Part shown: in pieces, positions 35,439-48,629 of the stretch
Position numbering within the stretch: the stretch's first letter is position 1
How the letters are laid out: each line of letters opens with the position of its first letter
DNA from: Gnetum montanum
Taxonomy: Eukaryota; Streptophyta; Gnetopsida; Gnetales; Gnetaceae
Direction: 5' to 3'
Assembly: GCA_015680685.1 (NCBI GenBank)
Contig: MNCI01004604.1
Span: forward strand, 214,551-278,550
DNA length: 64,000 bases
Position numbers and translations under genes: made by a program
Notes under the pieces: generated by a model
Told to the model about the DNA's origin: nothing
The model's database searches: none
The model's input: the letters and a program-made list of their open reading frames with translations, nothing else

Positions 35439-38400
35439 ATGAACCTCGTAAACACCACCGCTGGAACTGCTCAAGTCACTGACATCGTGGGCACCACGGC
35501 CATCCCACAGCCCGCAGCACAACCCATAGCGGGGCCCCGCTGGTCCTTAAGGTTACAAGGGAGGAACCCAGCCTCTAACATTATAACCTAGGACCAGTAT
35601 AACTTCATATGTGTGAAGATACAAGCTGGTCTGGCAATAGATCAAACTGAAGTGGAGGTGAAGAGGCAGTTCAAACTCTTCTACAGGGGGGGACACGAGT
35701 TCATCCCCTCTTCATATGATATAATCCCTGTGCCAGAATAGTACTCAGATCTCATTACACGACTCCTCCTGCAAAGGAGCTAGCCGTTGGATCAGCCTGC
35801 AGTAGATCTCCAACCGGAAGAGGAGGACGAGTTCGCAGCCCAATCAGAACACGAAGACTCCTATCATATCCTCAGTCCATAAAACCATGTCAACCCCATG
35901 TTTCATCTAGGCTCAGGGGATGTCAGGCTCCTCTAGCCCCTCAGACTCACCCACGCACAAGTACCTCCACCAGAAACATCCGCACTGGTTCATGTTCCTC
36001 TGGTAATTGACCCGCAATTCAACACACTCCCTCTCACTATCATCCCCAATGCAGCAGCCTGCTCGTCCTCGCAAGAACCACCTCCGCACAATAACATGGG
36101 AGCAACCTTCGCATCTCGAGTGATAGGGATGCCACATGTGATACCAACATCCACATCCACCCACTACATTCCCCACATCCAAGTGCACGAAGCCCCCTCA
36201 ACCACAGTAACCCAACAGGGAGCTCCTTCACAAAATGTGGCTGGACAATGGGTAGCGATGGGTGCTCAACCACAGCAATGTCAACCTCCTCTCTACAACA
36301 TACCACCCCATATGGTTCAACCAGCCAATGTTCCCCCAGTATAGCTGCAACCACAGCAATAACAGCCTTTCCCCTATAACATGCCATTCTTAGTGCCACC
36401 CACTATAAACATCCCACAAGCACAACCACCGACCGTGCAACTTTCAACCTTTCAACCCACCATCCAACAGTCTAACCTGTATAATATACCATAACCTTAG
36501 GTTGCAATGTCACCGAGTGCCCAAGATTGGATGGATGCCAAAAAACTGATGCAAGAATTAACTAACGAGGTAAAATGCCTCAAAACGGCTGCCGATGGAG
36601 AGCTGAAGGTAGTGGACTTCTACCACGATGACCCCATCAGCCCCTCCATCCCACCTCTAACCTTGCCCAAAGGCATATCGTTGCCAACACTAACCAAGTA
36701 TAATGGGAAGATGGACCCTAATGCACATCTCATAACATTTAGGTTAGAATGCACGTTACTCCAGGAATGGTCCCATGCCATTCTCCGAGTGTTCCCCATG
36801 TCTCTCGCAGGGAGAGCACTTGACTAGTACCGGGCCCTGCCGAGGAATTCCATCTTCTCCTTGGAAGAGTTGTTACACCAGTTCGTGACTCGGTTCAAGT
36901 ATAACTTGAAACCTGAAGCGACATTGGACAGCCTCATACAGGTTAAACAAGCACCACTTGAACCTGTACAGAAATTCATTTAGAGGTGGAGTGCTACTCT
37001 TAACAAGCTACACGAGCCAATCTCCCAAACATACCTGCTTACTATTCTAAAAGGGGCCGTTAATGACTTTTTTAAATCCAAGTTGTACTACCTTAATGCG
37101 CGTTACCTCAACCAAGCTTTTGTACAAATAAAAAATATAGAAGAGGCGGCCCAAAACAGCCACGACCCTGCGTACTTAGCTTTTAAAAATCAACACACTA
37201 AAAAAGATAAAGAGAAGGCTAAAAAAACTATAGCAGTAATAGCAGGAGCACAACAACTAGACATGCCACAACAAAGTAAACCCCTCGTAGCCCCTACTAA
37301 CTATAATAAACCTATCCCCACAACCGCGCCAGAATCATTATCATCGTAGAACCCAACAACAAACCGTACACAAAATTTCGAGAGGAAAGAACCCTCTCAA
37401 TATACGCCTCTACCAATGAAGCCATCCTAGCTCTTCAATCAACTCTTGAAAGCTGGGTTAATGAAACATAAACAGTTATCCCCTGCGGCCATCCAGAGAC
37501 ATGATTGGTTCTGTCAACTCGTTTAGAACCCAATCTTAGCAACGCCGGATGAGCCTCTAGTGCCCAAAGGCTTTAGAATGGATCACTTCTGCAATTATCA
37601 TCAACGAAATGGGCATGGCATGGATTACTGTTTCACCTTAAAATAGGATATACAGTGGATGATCGACGACGGCCAAATCACCTTTGATGAGGCCAACCCG
37701 ATCCAACCATAGAATTAAGCCATGGGGGTGTATAAAGGCCCTCTGAACACCAAAGAGGCGCCATACGTCATCAATACAATCTACCTTGATGATGATTTCG
37801 AGAGACCCAACATTAACACCATCTACCCTGAGTGTACACAACAAACATCTAATAGGCCGTTTATAGTTTGCGTTCCTGCTCCTGCATCCACATCCATGCC
37901 CCAACCACCGCATGCCCCATAGCGGCCATATGTTGTTCAAGTGCCTCCAGCTGTAGCGACGTCTAACACCATGACACGTGACAAACCATATGTGGTGCGT
38001 GTCCCTCCCATCATTCCCTCAAATGCACCAACCCCTTTCACTCGGCCTACCCCTTTCGTAGTCCGAGTACCACCAGAAATCGTAACAGCGGAGGTCCAAC
38101 CTCCACCAAAACCAACCCTGTATGTCGTTAGGATACCTGAAAGTCCTAATGATTACCAAGCCTCCACCTCACAAATGCAAGGTGAACCTAGCCCCTACAT
38201 CATTAGGGTACCTAGCCGGCCTTCTGACCATTCACATATGACTATCCAACTGCAACTCCGCCTAGCTCCATATGTGGTAAGAATCCTTGGGCAACCCGAG
38301 GCTCCAAGACCAGCCCCACCTCCATGCCACACACGAGAACACTTAGCAGATTGGCTTACATGAGAACGTGTGGAGAAGGAATGCCAACGGCTAGCTGTGG

Positions 38401-39633
38401 GGCCACCTAAGCCCACTCCACTTAACTCCGTACCCATGTCGTCACCTAACAACCCAATGAACGCAGGCAACGAAAGTGAATCATGTAAAAAACATGAATC
38501 ATCTAAAATGATAGCTCTGAGAAAAAATGACAAATCAACAAAACATGAAATAAAATTGTTGGGCCCAATGGACCCAGTCATCATTGATAAAAATGTCCAC
38601 AACAGTAGAGACTTCGCAACAGCTTTGACACAAGTCACCCAAGCATTGAAGCAAAAGAACACTTCACTAAGCTTGTATGACCTGGTTCTAACATCGTAAA
38701 CACATCATGCAGCTTTGATACGTATGTTGACGTCGATCCTGGTAAGCGAGGACTTGCCTCCAAACGAATCCTCCATTCGCGCAGTAATGTACTCGCCTCA
38801 TGGGACAACTCCTAAACCACTAAGCTTCCATAATGAAAATATTAAGATGGACAAGAAAACGGGGGAGATAACAATAGCCCCCATGTTCATAACGATACGT
38901 ATAAACTAGTTGAAGATACATAGGGTCCACATAGATGATGGATCCACAACAAATGTAGTACCATACCCCATCATTGAGCAACTAGGGCTTACTAAATTAA
39001 TCAAACCAACCGCAACTCCATGTTTAAAATCATTCAGGCGGGTCATGCGTAATGGTCAAAGGAATAGTGACCTTAGAATTCATTGTGGGGGATCAATTTC
39101 CCACGTCCGTCGATTTCCTAGTGGTCGATGAAATGCCAGGATTCAACTTAATACTAGGGAGACCTTGGTTGGCCCAACTAAAAGCGGTCTCCTCCCCTAT
39201 ACACCAAGAGATCCACCTACCTTATGAAGGTGGTGAAATCATTATACATGGAGAGGCTACTACACCTATCATTTCATCACACGTAGACATGGACCAAGGC
39301 TCAGAGGTCGAGCTTGAGGAGCATAAACAAAATGATAAAAATGCGTGAAAACTGGTAAGCAATAAGCCTTTAAACACGAAATAGGATCCACCTAAAATGG
39401 AAACACCTGCATCTGACATTGTACACACACCATCTCGATTAGAAACTAACACAAAACCCCTGCCAACTACCTCAACATCTGAAAACACTAACATAGAAGC
39501 CATAGCATCAGACGTCCCTTGGGCTAAGTTACCATTCAACATAATTAGCGAAGGGGACGCTGAGTACAGAATCATACCCGATGACACATTGCCTAACATT
39601 AAAAGGAAGAAAATTAAAAAATTACTAAAATAA
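35439..39633 (+). pseudogene. gag-pro: B gag-protease
   Basis: Starts MNLVNTTAGTAQ at 35439, 66 bases after C ends. A's copy could start earlier (MSYRQQ...), but that ATG is GTG in B. One frame runs to about 39040 with several stops, then +1 to the end. The gag core at about 36500-37150 has YNGKMDPNAHLITFR, FPMSLAGRALD, RFKYNLKPE and KSKLYYLNARYLNQAF. A knuckle-like CNYHQRNGHGMDYC is near 37590. A linker of seven or so PYVVRVP-type repeats spans 37850-38290. Protease: VHIDDGSTTNVVPYPIIEQLGL (about 38928) and FNLILGRPWLAQLKAVSS (about 39142). The C-terminus is Lys-rich (NIKRKKIKKLLK). Confidence 0.92.
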
Positions 39634-40105
39634 TGCTAGCTCAACTAGTCTGAAACGACGTTAAACTATGACATGTCTCTAATGACATAAAACTAGCCAT
39701 GATTAGAAATGGTCGGTCAACCAAGAAACCCATCCACATTATACGAAACGCTACTTGTTTACAATGGGACCTGAAATGGCCTTAAACTACGCATGGAGGC
39801 CCAAAATGGCCTTAAACTAGATCACACACTTGTGCTTCGTTCCTTTTCTTGTAGTTACATCCGCATATTACATTTAGAATAAGTAAAAAGTGAAAAAATA
39901 ATAAAATAAAAATGAAAAACCAAAATATTTTACATTGCCATGTCGTGTGTGCAATCAAACTCAAAATCAACAAAAAATATTTACACATGCAATGTTGTAC
40001 AATTATATGTGTCAATTGTTTCCGTTCATCTCAAATTTTTCAAGTTACAATTCCCATATCAATTTGAGTCAGCATAGTTCCGAAGATAAAACAAAAAAAA
40101 ACTAA
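39634..40105. repeat. B spacer between protease and antisense-gene 3' end
   Basis: No gene. 39652-39822 holds ACGACGTTAAACTATGAC, GACATAAAACTAGCC and two GGCCTTAAACTA units. A/T-rich sequence follows to 40105. The matching region of A is 53147-53631. Confidence 0.75.
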
Positions 40106-43100
40106 CTAAACATCAGGGACAGGAGGATCGTCCCCTTTAGATCCACCAGCATTAGGGGCTCTGGCTCCGCTGGAGCTAGCTTCTTGAGCATCATCGCCAC
40201 CTTCATCCTAAAAATACAAAATGAGACAGCCAATATAGGAATAAGAGAGCGTCAAAATTTCAAGCATCCTTTAGCCAATTAGTTTCACAATGATAAGATA
40301 CTTACCATAGGAGATATCCCGAAACCAAACTCCATTCGACAAAGGATTTTTTCCTCCAAAACACTAGCCCAATCTGTCCCATCAAGGCCTAGGTCAACAT
40401 CTGCCAAGGCCTTTCCCTTATCAACAACCGACCAGACTAGATGTTTCAGAGGAAATTCACCCATGGTAACTTCCCCAGAAATAGTGGTAATAACCCTCTT
40501 AGGAGATTCCATCTCAACTATGGTGTTCTCCGCAAAAGTATTGAACGCGGAACGTAAGCCCAAACCCTCTATGAACATCTCAAGCTGTCGTTTCTCTATA
40601 GAAACTTCTTTCAAGGATTTTTTATAGTGGTGCTTATGATTCTTCTCATCTTGGCCCCACTTATGCACCTTGGAGGTAAATCTAGGCTTTACGCTCCGCA
40701 AACCTCCGAGTTAGTGATGCGTGGCGATTTAACAAGTTCCAATATCTATTGTACGTAATCTCAGACGTTCGCTAGGAACTATCACCTACTAATCGGGCCG
40801 AAGCAAATTCATAACGAGCTTTGAGGTCATCGCGTTCGGCTGATAGCTCAGAGACTTCCTTCTCCTTTGTCTGGATCTGCAACCATGGTTGTTCGATGGA
40901 TCGCCTACAGGTCCACACCGACTTGGCGTTATGGACAAGGCTTTTCGCCACCTCATTGTATATTGGCCTTGGTACCTATTCCACTTCTGGGGGTAGTGTA
41001 GCCAAACTATCGATGCTAATCACCTCGGAAGGATCCCACCTTAACTTGGAACCTATGCGTACGAAAAGATCAAATGTTAAGACAACAAAAATAGGGTGTG
41101 ACACTCTACAATGACAAGCCATTTAAAAACATTATACCTATTTTGGGGTCAACCTCCTAAATTCGTTCGATAACTTCTTCCGCGATTCTGACCAGAAAAT
41201 CCATCTTACTTGGCATTTCGGACCAAGTAAATGGCTCACAGGTGTGGGAACTAACCTCAGCGGTCCTCTCCGGGGGAACCGTCTTCATAGGTACATCCAA
41301 GTGCACCATCTTGGTCTTTCTACCTTCGTCTGAAAAATGAAAACATGAAAATAAAATACCGTAGAAATAAAAAATAACAGGGCAAGTTGAAATAAGATAA
41401 AAAGAAAACATACCACGCCCCTCGTCACCTCCTAGAGGATCACCTAAATCCAGATCCCCCTAAAGAAAACTACGGAACATTTGTTTGACACCACCCTGGT
41501 TGTCTAACGGTTTAGTTTCCATGGTGTTCTCCTTTAATTCCTCTGTTCCTCCTCCTTGATCCTTATCCACATTTTCCTCTTCATTATTCTTCTCTGTGTT
41601 CGTCTCCTTCTCCTCTGTAATGGTTTCCAGCGCCTGCTTCCTCACTTCTCGAATCGAGCCAAATACGTTAGCGACATGTAAGCGATCGAATGGAAAAATT
41701 ATGGACAAAAAGAAAATAATAAAACAATAAGCTGGCAAAAGTCTACATACCAGGCATCTTGAATCTTATGCACTTTACTCGTGGCTCCCTCACATCAGAA
41801 GCTTCCTCAGTTGTGCATTCATGTCTCTTCAGCTTTTTTTCGGCCTGGCCCACGATTTCTTTGATCACCCGCTTAGCTCTTCTTGTAGTGAGGGGTACAT
41901 CATCTGGTTCTAGCCCTAGACTATCATGAGTATGAATGGAGGTCCCTGATGATCCCCTGGTCGTAATAGACACAGACTCGTCGATGCCTTCAGGTGCATC
42001 CTAGGACTTTGTTGTATCGAGCAAATGATTGATCCATGGGCAGGACAGTTGACCCCGATCCTGTAGAACAAACTTGTTACCCGCGTGGACTACCAAAAAC
42101 TCGGTGAAGCGAAGAAGGTAACTGGTGAAGAAGGTGAAGGTGAAGTGGGATTATGCCTTGACATTCAAGTGCAACCGCACTATCTCCTTATGCATGCCTG
42201 ACAATAGAAATTCAGCCCAGTTATAGCGCATGCCAGCTTCTAGGATAGTTCTCACAATGTGCATAGCCTCAACCCCAAGGCTCTTCACCTGAGAAAGGGT
42301 TTTTGGAAATACCCATGCCCTAAACAGGGGATACAGTTTATTCACCTCCTTAACCTTCACCTTCCCCTGCATCGGGAACCCCTTGGCACCCTTGACCAGG
42401 CCCAACCAGTCCTCCAACTCGTGCATCGTATGGAGCTCTTTATGGACTCTCTCTAAGACTACATTTATGCCATCTGCCGGTACCCTGAATAAGTTTGAGA
42501 AAAACTCGGGAAATAGATGAAAAACCACCTTAACATCCTTAATCCGGGTGCTATAGTACGAGACAGACTCATTAAAAGAATCCACGATCCCAATCATTTC
42601 CCCTATTGATACATCAGGACTTGGGGTCATGAAGAGCTCCATAAGGTCGACATTCTCTAAGCAACAAAAAATAGATGGCGAGGCATGGTTATGCAACCAC
42701 TTCTAAGCCTTAGTCACCTCCCCAAACTTCATTGATAGTGTTGTCTCAGTTCGCCTGGTTGTGATAGGATCCTCGCCAGGAGGTGCATTAACTGCAAGCT
42801 CAATATAAGATTGTTGTATCAGTATAACCTTTGGCAATTAAAACACGTTAGCACATAAAAAATACATTGTCATTTACCTCTCGTAGTAGACTTGGATGTG
42901 CTGCCTGGATCAGAGTCACGAGGGAAAACTGGCCCCTGGTCCGACCAATCTTTATCCAACCATCTACAGGCTTGGCACAGTGCCAACGCTCTAGAGAATC
43001 GTTGGTGAAAATAGATGATATCCCCCTTCATTAGACCTATTATAGCTTTACGAAGGTTGGGACCCGCCATAAATGCCTCGAGAGCGGTACGAGTTAAGGC

Positions 43101-43777
43101 AAGCCCATCATCTTCGACACATATCCCGTCTGCATTAGTTTTAGGCCTAGAAATGAACGAATGTCAAAACTGAGACACATGCCAAATGGTGAAAAGAAGC
43201 AATAGACTTGAACTGTCCTACCTACCCACTCGATACACTGTGCCGGGAGGGTTCTGGAATAATGTATGCGCGCATAGGGCTAAAAATAAGGTATTATCGA
43301 GGTAGTCTTGCCCTCGTGGTAATCGGGCCCACACGCGCGCTAATGAGCATTTGGACTTAGGCCCGCAGGAAGAACCATCCTCATTCATAAATGGCCCCTT
43401 GTCGATGTCTTCCATGAAGACAATGACACCCTCCGTGGCTCTTGGAAGCATGCCTCAACTATGCTCCATGCCACCAATTCATCCAGGTGCGACCAGATAA
43501 TGATTTCAAAGTTGTCTAGTATGAAGGACAGGAATTCAGATGCACCTTCCCTGAACCAAACCCCGTTGTGTTTCACGGTTAGGTCCGGGGTAGGCTCATT
43601 CGCCTCCATGGGGCCAAACCATGATAGCATCCCGACAAGCTCAACCACAAGGAGAAAAGGCTTGTTGTCACTACAAACAACCAGAGTACCAACATAAAAT
43701 CAGCCATGCACCAAACTAACGCAAAAAACAAGGGTTCACATCGTAGACTGACACTTAGAAAAATTTTCTAACTATTT

Positions 43778-44320
43778 ACACCCAGCGTATACGCTGTCAA
43801 AACCTATTTACGCCCAGCGTATACGCTGCCTAACCCAGCGTATACACTGACAATTAACTATTTACACTGACGCCCGAACCTCTTACGCTCAGCGTATACG
43901 CTGAAGAAACCCTCAGCGTATACGCCACTGAAGTGGCCAGTGTAAATAGTCTACGCTATACACTGAGCAAACAGTTTACGCCAGAAATATGAAAAACAAG
44001 CCTACACTGCATCATACTTAAAAGAGNNNNNNNNNNNNNNNNNNNNNNNNNNNNNNNNNNNNNNNNNNNNNNNNNNNNNNNNNNNNNNNNNNNNNNNNNN
44101 NNNNNNNNNNNNGTGCATAGAGAATTTATTACACCATGGTTTATGCTGATATAATCATGCAGGAAAAGTGTCTACATTGATAAAACCGATTACGCCCTAG
44201 CAGTCTATGCTAACCTGACTTTACGCTATGAATTTACTCTCGGCGTATATGCCGAAACCCTCTACGCTAACCTGTTACGCTGGGCGTATATGCCGAGACT
44301 ATGTACAAGACCATCTATGC
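43778..44320. repeat. GCGTATACGC palindrome array in B antisense-gene intron 1
   Basis: Copies of CAGCGTATACGCTG and shorter TACGC words, matching A's intron 1 array at 13848-14456. The assembly gap 44027-44112 lies inside it, which fits a repetitive stretch that was hard to assemble. Confidence 0.82.
44027..44112. other. Assembly gap (86 N)
   Basis: A run of N inside intron 1 of B's antisense gene. By comparison with A the missing part is GCGTA-rich intron; its true length cannot be judged here. Confidence 0.98.
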
Positions 44321-44488
44321 TATGAAAGTAATAAATAGAAATAGGATCAGAGCCTACCTGTGCGATGTTCCGGGCCATGATGGAATCCCTGGCTGAGGCA
44401 GGCACTACAGCATAGCTTCGCTCTCCTCCGCGAAGGTCAAGTCAGGACTCTTCCTCCCCTGCCCTTCCACCTCCTTGCCCTTGCCCAT

Positions 44489-45150
44489 CTCGGCGTCTAC
44501 GCTGGGATTGATAGCTCATGCTGGGGTTGAAATTCTGTACTCCTACGCTCGGCCTTCTAAGTTTGGCATCTACGCTGGGGTTTAAGTTTGGCGTCTACGC
44601 TGGGGCTTGAGTTTACGCTTACGCTAGGTTCCGCAATTTACGCTTACGTTCGCTCAGTCGATTATGCTCATAAATGCAATGTAACACTCTGTTGACGCGG
44701 CCGCCACCGCTTACGCCACTTATATAGCACTCCGTTGACGTGGCCGCTACTGCTTACGCCGCCGTTGCTTCTTTTTGCCATTTTGTGCCTTTTTTACTTA
44801 TTTTTCGCTAAAATTTGCCCAGAAAAAATCATAAAAATTAAAAAAATATATAAATTACTACATCCTGGTTCCCCCGTGAACCCCATTTCATATGTTTACG
44901 CTGAACATCCTAGTGTAAACCCACCTACGGCCCGGTATGGCCTTAAACTGCCATTACGGGCTAGTAAGGCCTTAAACTACCATTACGGCCTGGTAAGGCC
45001 TTAAACTGCCACCTATGGCCTGGTAAGGTGTTACACTGCCATGTGTCTCGGTGTGACAATAATCTACCATGCACGTACACATCATTTAAAATGACCAAAG
45101 AAACATAGAACGTTACCTGTTAGCTCATTCTGCTCTCTGTTTATTGGCAG
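44489..45150. repeat. B antisense 5' region, TTAAACT array and RT-exon acceptor
   Basis: No gene. 44495-44690 is the antisense leader with TACGCTGGGG words. A - strand TATA box (TATATAA) lies at 44720-44726. 44929-45050 holds four copies of GGCCTTAAACTGCCAT or near forms. The + strand closes with CTGTTTATTGGCAG at 45150, the presumed acceptor of the RT exon. Confidence 0.75.
44720..44726 (-). promoter_or_regulatory. TATA box of the B antisense gene
   Basis: GTGCTATATAAG on the - strand, the counterpart of 13386-13393 in A, about 230 bases before the first ATG. Confidence 0.55.
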
Positions 45151-48100
45151 GAGCAAGCCCAATGGATCGCCAGTGCTTAACTGAACCATTAATTATTGAT
45201 GGACCATATGGCAAAATTGCAAGGGACATCAACACGAGCCTCATCCACCTAAGTTCATCAATGGAAGACACCGTCATAGCCTCAACACAACAAACAATAG
45301 ACAACTACGAAGGTATGATGAGATCCCTTGACATAGAAGTCGAGAATATCACTGAAGGCCCGCTGACCAAAACCCCCATCACCATGCCCGATGGGGAAAT
45401 CAAAATGTTAAAATTAAGCACATTACTACAACCCCAATTAGCCATAGACATTAAGAACGTGCTTAGGGAAAATATGAAAGCGTTCACTTGGTCCTATATG
45501 TATATGCCTAGGCTAGATCCCCGAATTGTCCAACAAAATATTATCCTTGACCCGAAGTTGAGATCGGTAAAACAAAAAGCACGAAAGGTTAAACCCGAGG
45601 TGGCCTTAGCAGTTCGCAATGAGATCACCAAGCTTTATCAGGCTGACTTCATTCAAGCTGTTGATTATGCCAAGTGGGTATCCAACATGGTCATTGTTCC
45701 AAAGAAGAACAGAAGCATTCGCTTATGCATTGACTTCCGGGATTTAAATGTTGCAACCATAAAAGATGATTTTCCTCTACCCAGCATCGATCAACTTGTT
45801 GACTCAACTGCTGGGCATGCACTATTATCTTTTATGGATGGCTTCTCGGGATACAACCAGATACTTATTAACTTGGAGCATCAACTCCGAACTACCTTTA
45901 TGACACCATGGGGAACCTTTTGCTACACAATGATGCCTTTTGGTCTCAAGAACGTCGGGGCCACGTATCAAAGAGCCATGACATTCATCTTTAGTGATTA
46001 CATGTTACACTCGCTCAACGATTACATGGATGACATTGTGGTTAAATCAAAGATAGAGGAACAACATGTACAAGATTTCGACTTAGTATTAAAGCATTGT
46101 TTAAAGTATGAATTGAGACTCAACTCGAAAAAATATGTCTTCGGCATCAAGATAGGAAAAATGCTTGGATTTATAGCCTCAGAAGTAGGGATACGAGTAG
46201 ATCTCGATAAGGTTAAGGCCATAAAAAACCTAAAACCACTTACCGAACTTCGAGGTCTATAGGGTAGATTACAGTTTATCAGGCGCTTCATAGAAAAATT
46301 GATAGACAAACTAAAACCTATGAACCACTTGTTATGCAAAAACATCCATTTTGAATGGACTTCGCAGTGCCAACAAGAATTTGGTGATATTAAAATGACA
46401 CTTGCCCAGTTACCCATGGTTTATCCACCTCAAAACGATAAACCATTTTACATCTACCTTGCTACTTCGGATTCGTCCATCGCATCTATGCTTTGCCAAA
46501 AACGAGATGACGAAACCGAAGTCCCTGTATATTACTTAAGCCATGCATTAGTTGCCCACGAGAAAAGGTATAACGACGTGGAGAGGTCTTGTTTAGCTTT
46601 GGTCTTCTCTTTGAGAAAGTGGCAACATTACCTCTTCTACAACCAAGTTAATATAATTTGCAAGGATAATGTGCTAAGGCCCATAACAGGAAACATTTAC
46701 GAAATGAGTCAGATAGCCCGCTAGAAAGCCATGATAGTAGAGTTTGACCTGCGTTACATAGCGCAATCATCGGTTAAGGGTCAAGCCATAGCAAGTCAAA
46801 TGGCCACGTCACCAACGCACGATCAAGCAATAATAGAGCTAGAATTCCCGGATGAGGATATAAGCGCAATAGACATAGTGACCAATGACTACGATGCCAT
46901 TCTAAACTTTGATGGAGTAGCCACCTCTCGAGTGGGAAGTGCAGACGCTGTCATCACTTATCCCTCTGGGGAGATCTGACCCTTTGCTTATCGTTTCAAC
47001 TTTCATTGTACAAACAACATAGCAGAGTACAAAGGTCTCCTTAGAGGTCTCGCGGCAGCATTGGCTTTAGACATCACATGGCTTGTGGTCAGAGGAGACT
47101 CACAACTAGTCATAAACTAGGTCATAGATGTCTATACATGTAAAGCCCAGCATTTACAACCATACTGCGACCTGGCAAAACACCTAACAACGTGATTCAA
47201 AAACATCAATGTGCAACACATCTCTAGAAATGACAACACCATCGCAGATGCACTAGCCACCTTGGCATTAAACATATCACCTGACATGTTCCACACATTG
47301 CCAAGCTCCATAACCAGTTGTGTTGAACCAATCACCGATACCCTCGACACGTTGCCAATCACATCTGTTAGTACAACACATGAGATAGAATGGTATGATG
47401 ACATAAAAGAATACCTTCTACATGGAGAAACACCATGACATTTAACATATGCACAAAAGGATGCAGTACGAAAACGTTCTAAGCAGTATACCCTAGTAGG
47501 GGACGCGTTATGCCGTAGATCCTATGAAGGCATATTTCTAACATGTGTCAATAGTACCGATTCCCAAACCATTGTCGAACAAGTACACAACGAACTATGT
47601 GGAGGACATATAGCACCAAAGGCCATGGCAACAAAGATCAGATGTTTAGGCTACTATTGGTTACACATGGAATACGACTATCTCTCCAAGGCCAAAACAT
47701 GTAGTACTTGTCAAAAAAATAGCATTCTAATACACGTCCCACCAAATGAGTTGCATACAGCGCAAATCACGTGGCCCTTTCAAAAGTGGGGATTGGACCT
47801 TATCGGCCCGATAACACCCTCATCTTCTGCAAGGCATAGTTTCATCATAACCGCAACTGAATATTTTACGAAGTGGGTAGAAGCTACTCCACTTTGAAAA
47901 ACTAAATCTAAACGTGTATGAAACTTCATCCTCGAAAACATTGTAACCCGCTTTGGCATTCCCATGACAATCATCACTGACAACGGGCCACAATTTAGCA
48001 GTGTCGAGACCAAAACCTTTTGTGAAAGTCTAGGGATCAAACACTCATTTTCATCCCCTTAAAATCCTCAGAGAAATGGGCAAGCAGAGGCAACGAACAA

Positions 48101-48629
48101 AATAATTATTACAATACTCAAAAAGATGCTCACCCAAAGCAAGCGAAGATGGCACGAACAATTGATATACGCATTGTGGGCATACCGTACTACACACCGA
48201 ACTTCAATAGGTAAAACACCATATAGTCTCATTTACAGTTCAGAAGTTGTTTTACCTTTGGAATTACAGGTACCATCTTTAAGGATCACACTTTCCGAAC
48301 TCCTCGATGATGGGGAAAACAATGATCTATGCATCATTGACCTCGAATCAATGGAGGAAGAATGCATACACGCCCTCGATCAGATCGAATGGTATCAAAA
48401 ACAACAACGGCAATGACATCGGCACAACATCCATAAGCGCCCCATCAAAGAAGGTGACCTTGTACTAAAGGCAGTTCGGGAACACCCGGACAAATTCTCA
48501 GCCAACCGGGAAGGGCCTTACTTGGTCACCAAAGCATTCAACAACGGAGCATTCAAGCTCGCTGATATGGAAGGGAATGAGTTTGCCAATCCAACCAACT
48601 ACTTGTACCTAAAACCATTCTACATTTAA
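45151..48629 (+). pseudogene. pol: B pol: RT, RNase H, archaeal-type RNase H, integrase
   Basis: One frame of about 1,159 codons to TAA 48627-48629. An uninterrupted 45144-46262 stretch covers the N-terminus and most of RT (KLYQADFIQAVDY, IRLCIDFRDLNVATIKDDF, SFMDGFSGYNQI, YMDDIVVKS). The first RNase H has FYIYLATSDSS, the second LNFDGVATSRVGS. Integrase has GHIAPKAMATK and CSTCQKN, then TDNGPQFSS and GQAEATNK. Stops include TAG at 46260, TAG at 46722, TGA at 46977, TAG near 47118, TGA near 47190, 47436, 47895 and 48414. No frameshift was noticed. It would make the replication and integration enzymes; dead as it stands. Confidence 0.95.

Larger units (their letters stand above)
40106..44488 (-). 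pseudogene. B antisense gene: HAD-like domain, helical region, coiled-coil tail
   Basis: Exon 1 44488-44358 (131 bases, MGKGKEVEGQGRKSPD), exon 2 43670-43222, exon 3 43146-42878, exon 4 42791-41751 (1,041 bases), then exons near 41690-41415, 41335-41150, 41055-40306 and a last exon ending at TAG 40106-40108. Borders are GT/AG. Exon 2 has MVELVGMLSWFG, VWFREGASEFLSFILDNFEI and YLDNTLFLALCAH with NPPGTVY, parallel to FCP1/NLI-interacting HAD proteins, with acidic active-site residues missing. Exon 4 ends in a basic stretch (RRAKRVIKEIVGQAEKKLKR); exon 5 is very acidic; exon 7 is charged and coiled-coil-like (EKRQLEMFIEGLG). One base is missing near 43445 and stops remain. Role unknown. Confidence 0.78.

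Noticed and set aside
35307-35591. ORF starting in the C LTR and running into B gag
   Set aside because: The start is in C's 3' LTR; it crosses the C/B boundary by chance. B gag's own start is at 35439.
43778-44320. CRISPR-like look of regularly repeated palindromes
   Set aside because: Repeats are 10 bases with irregular spacing and no unique spacers, in a plant retrotransposon.
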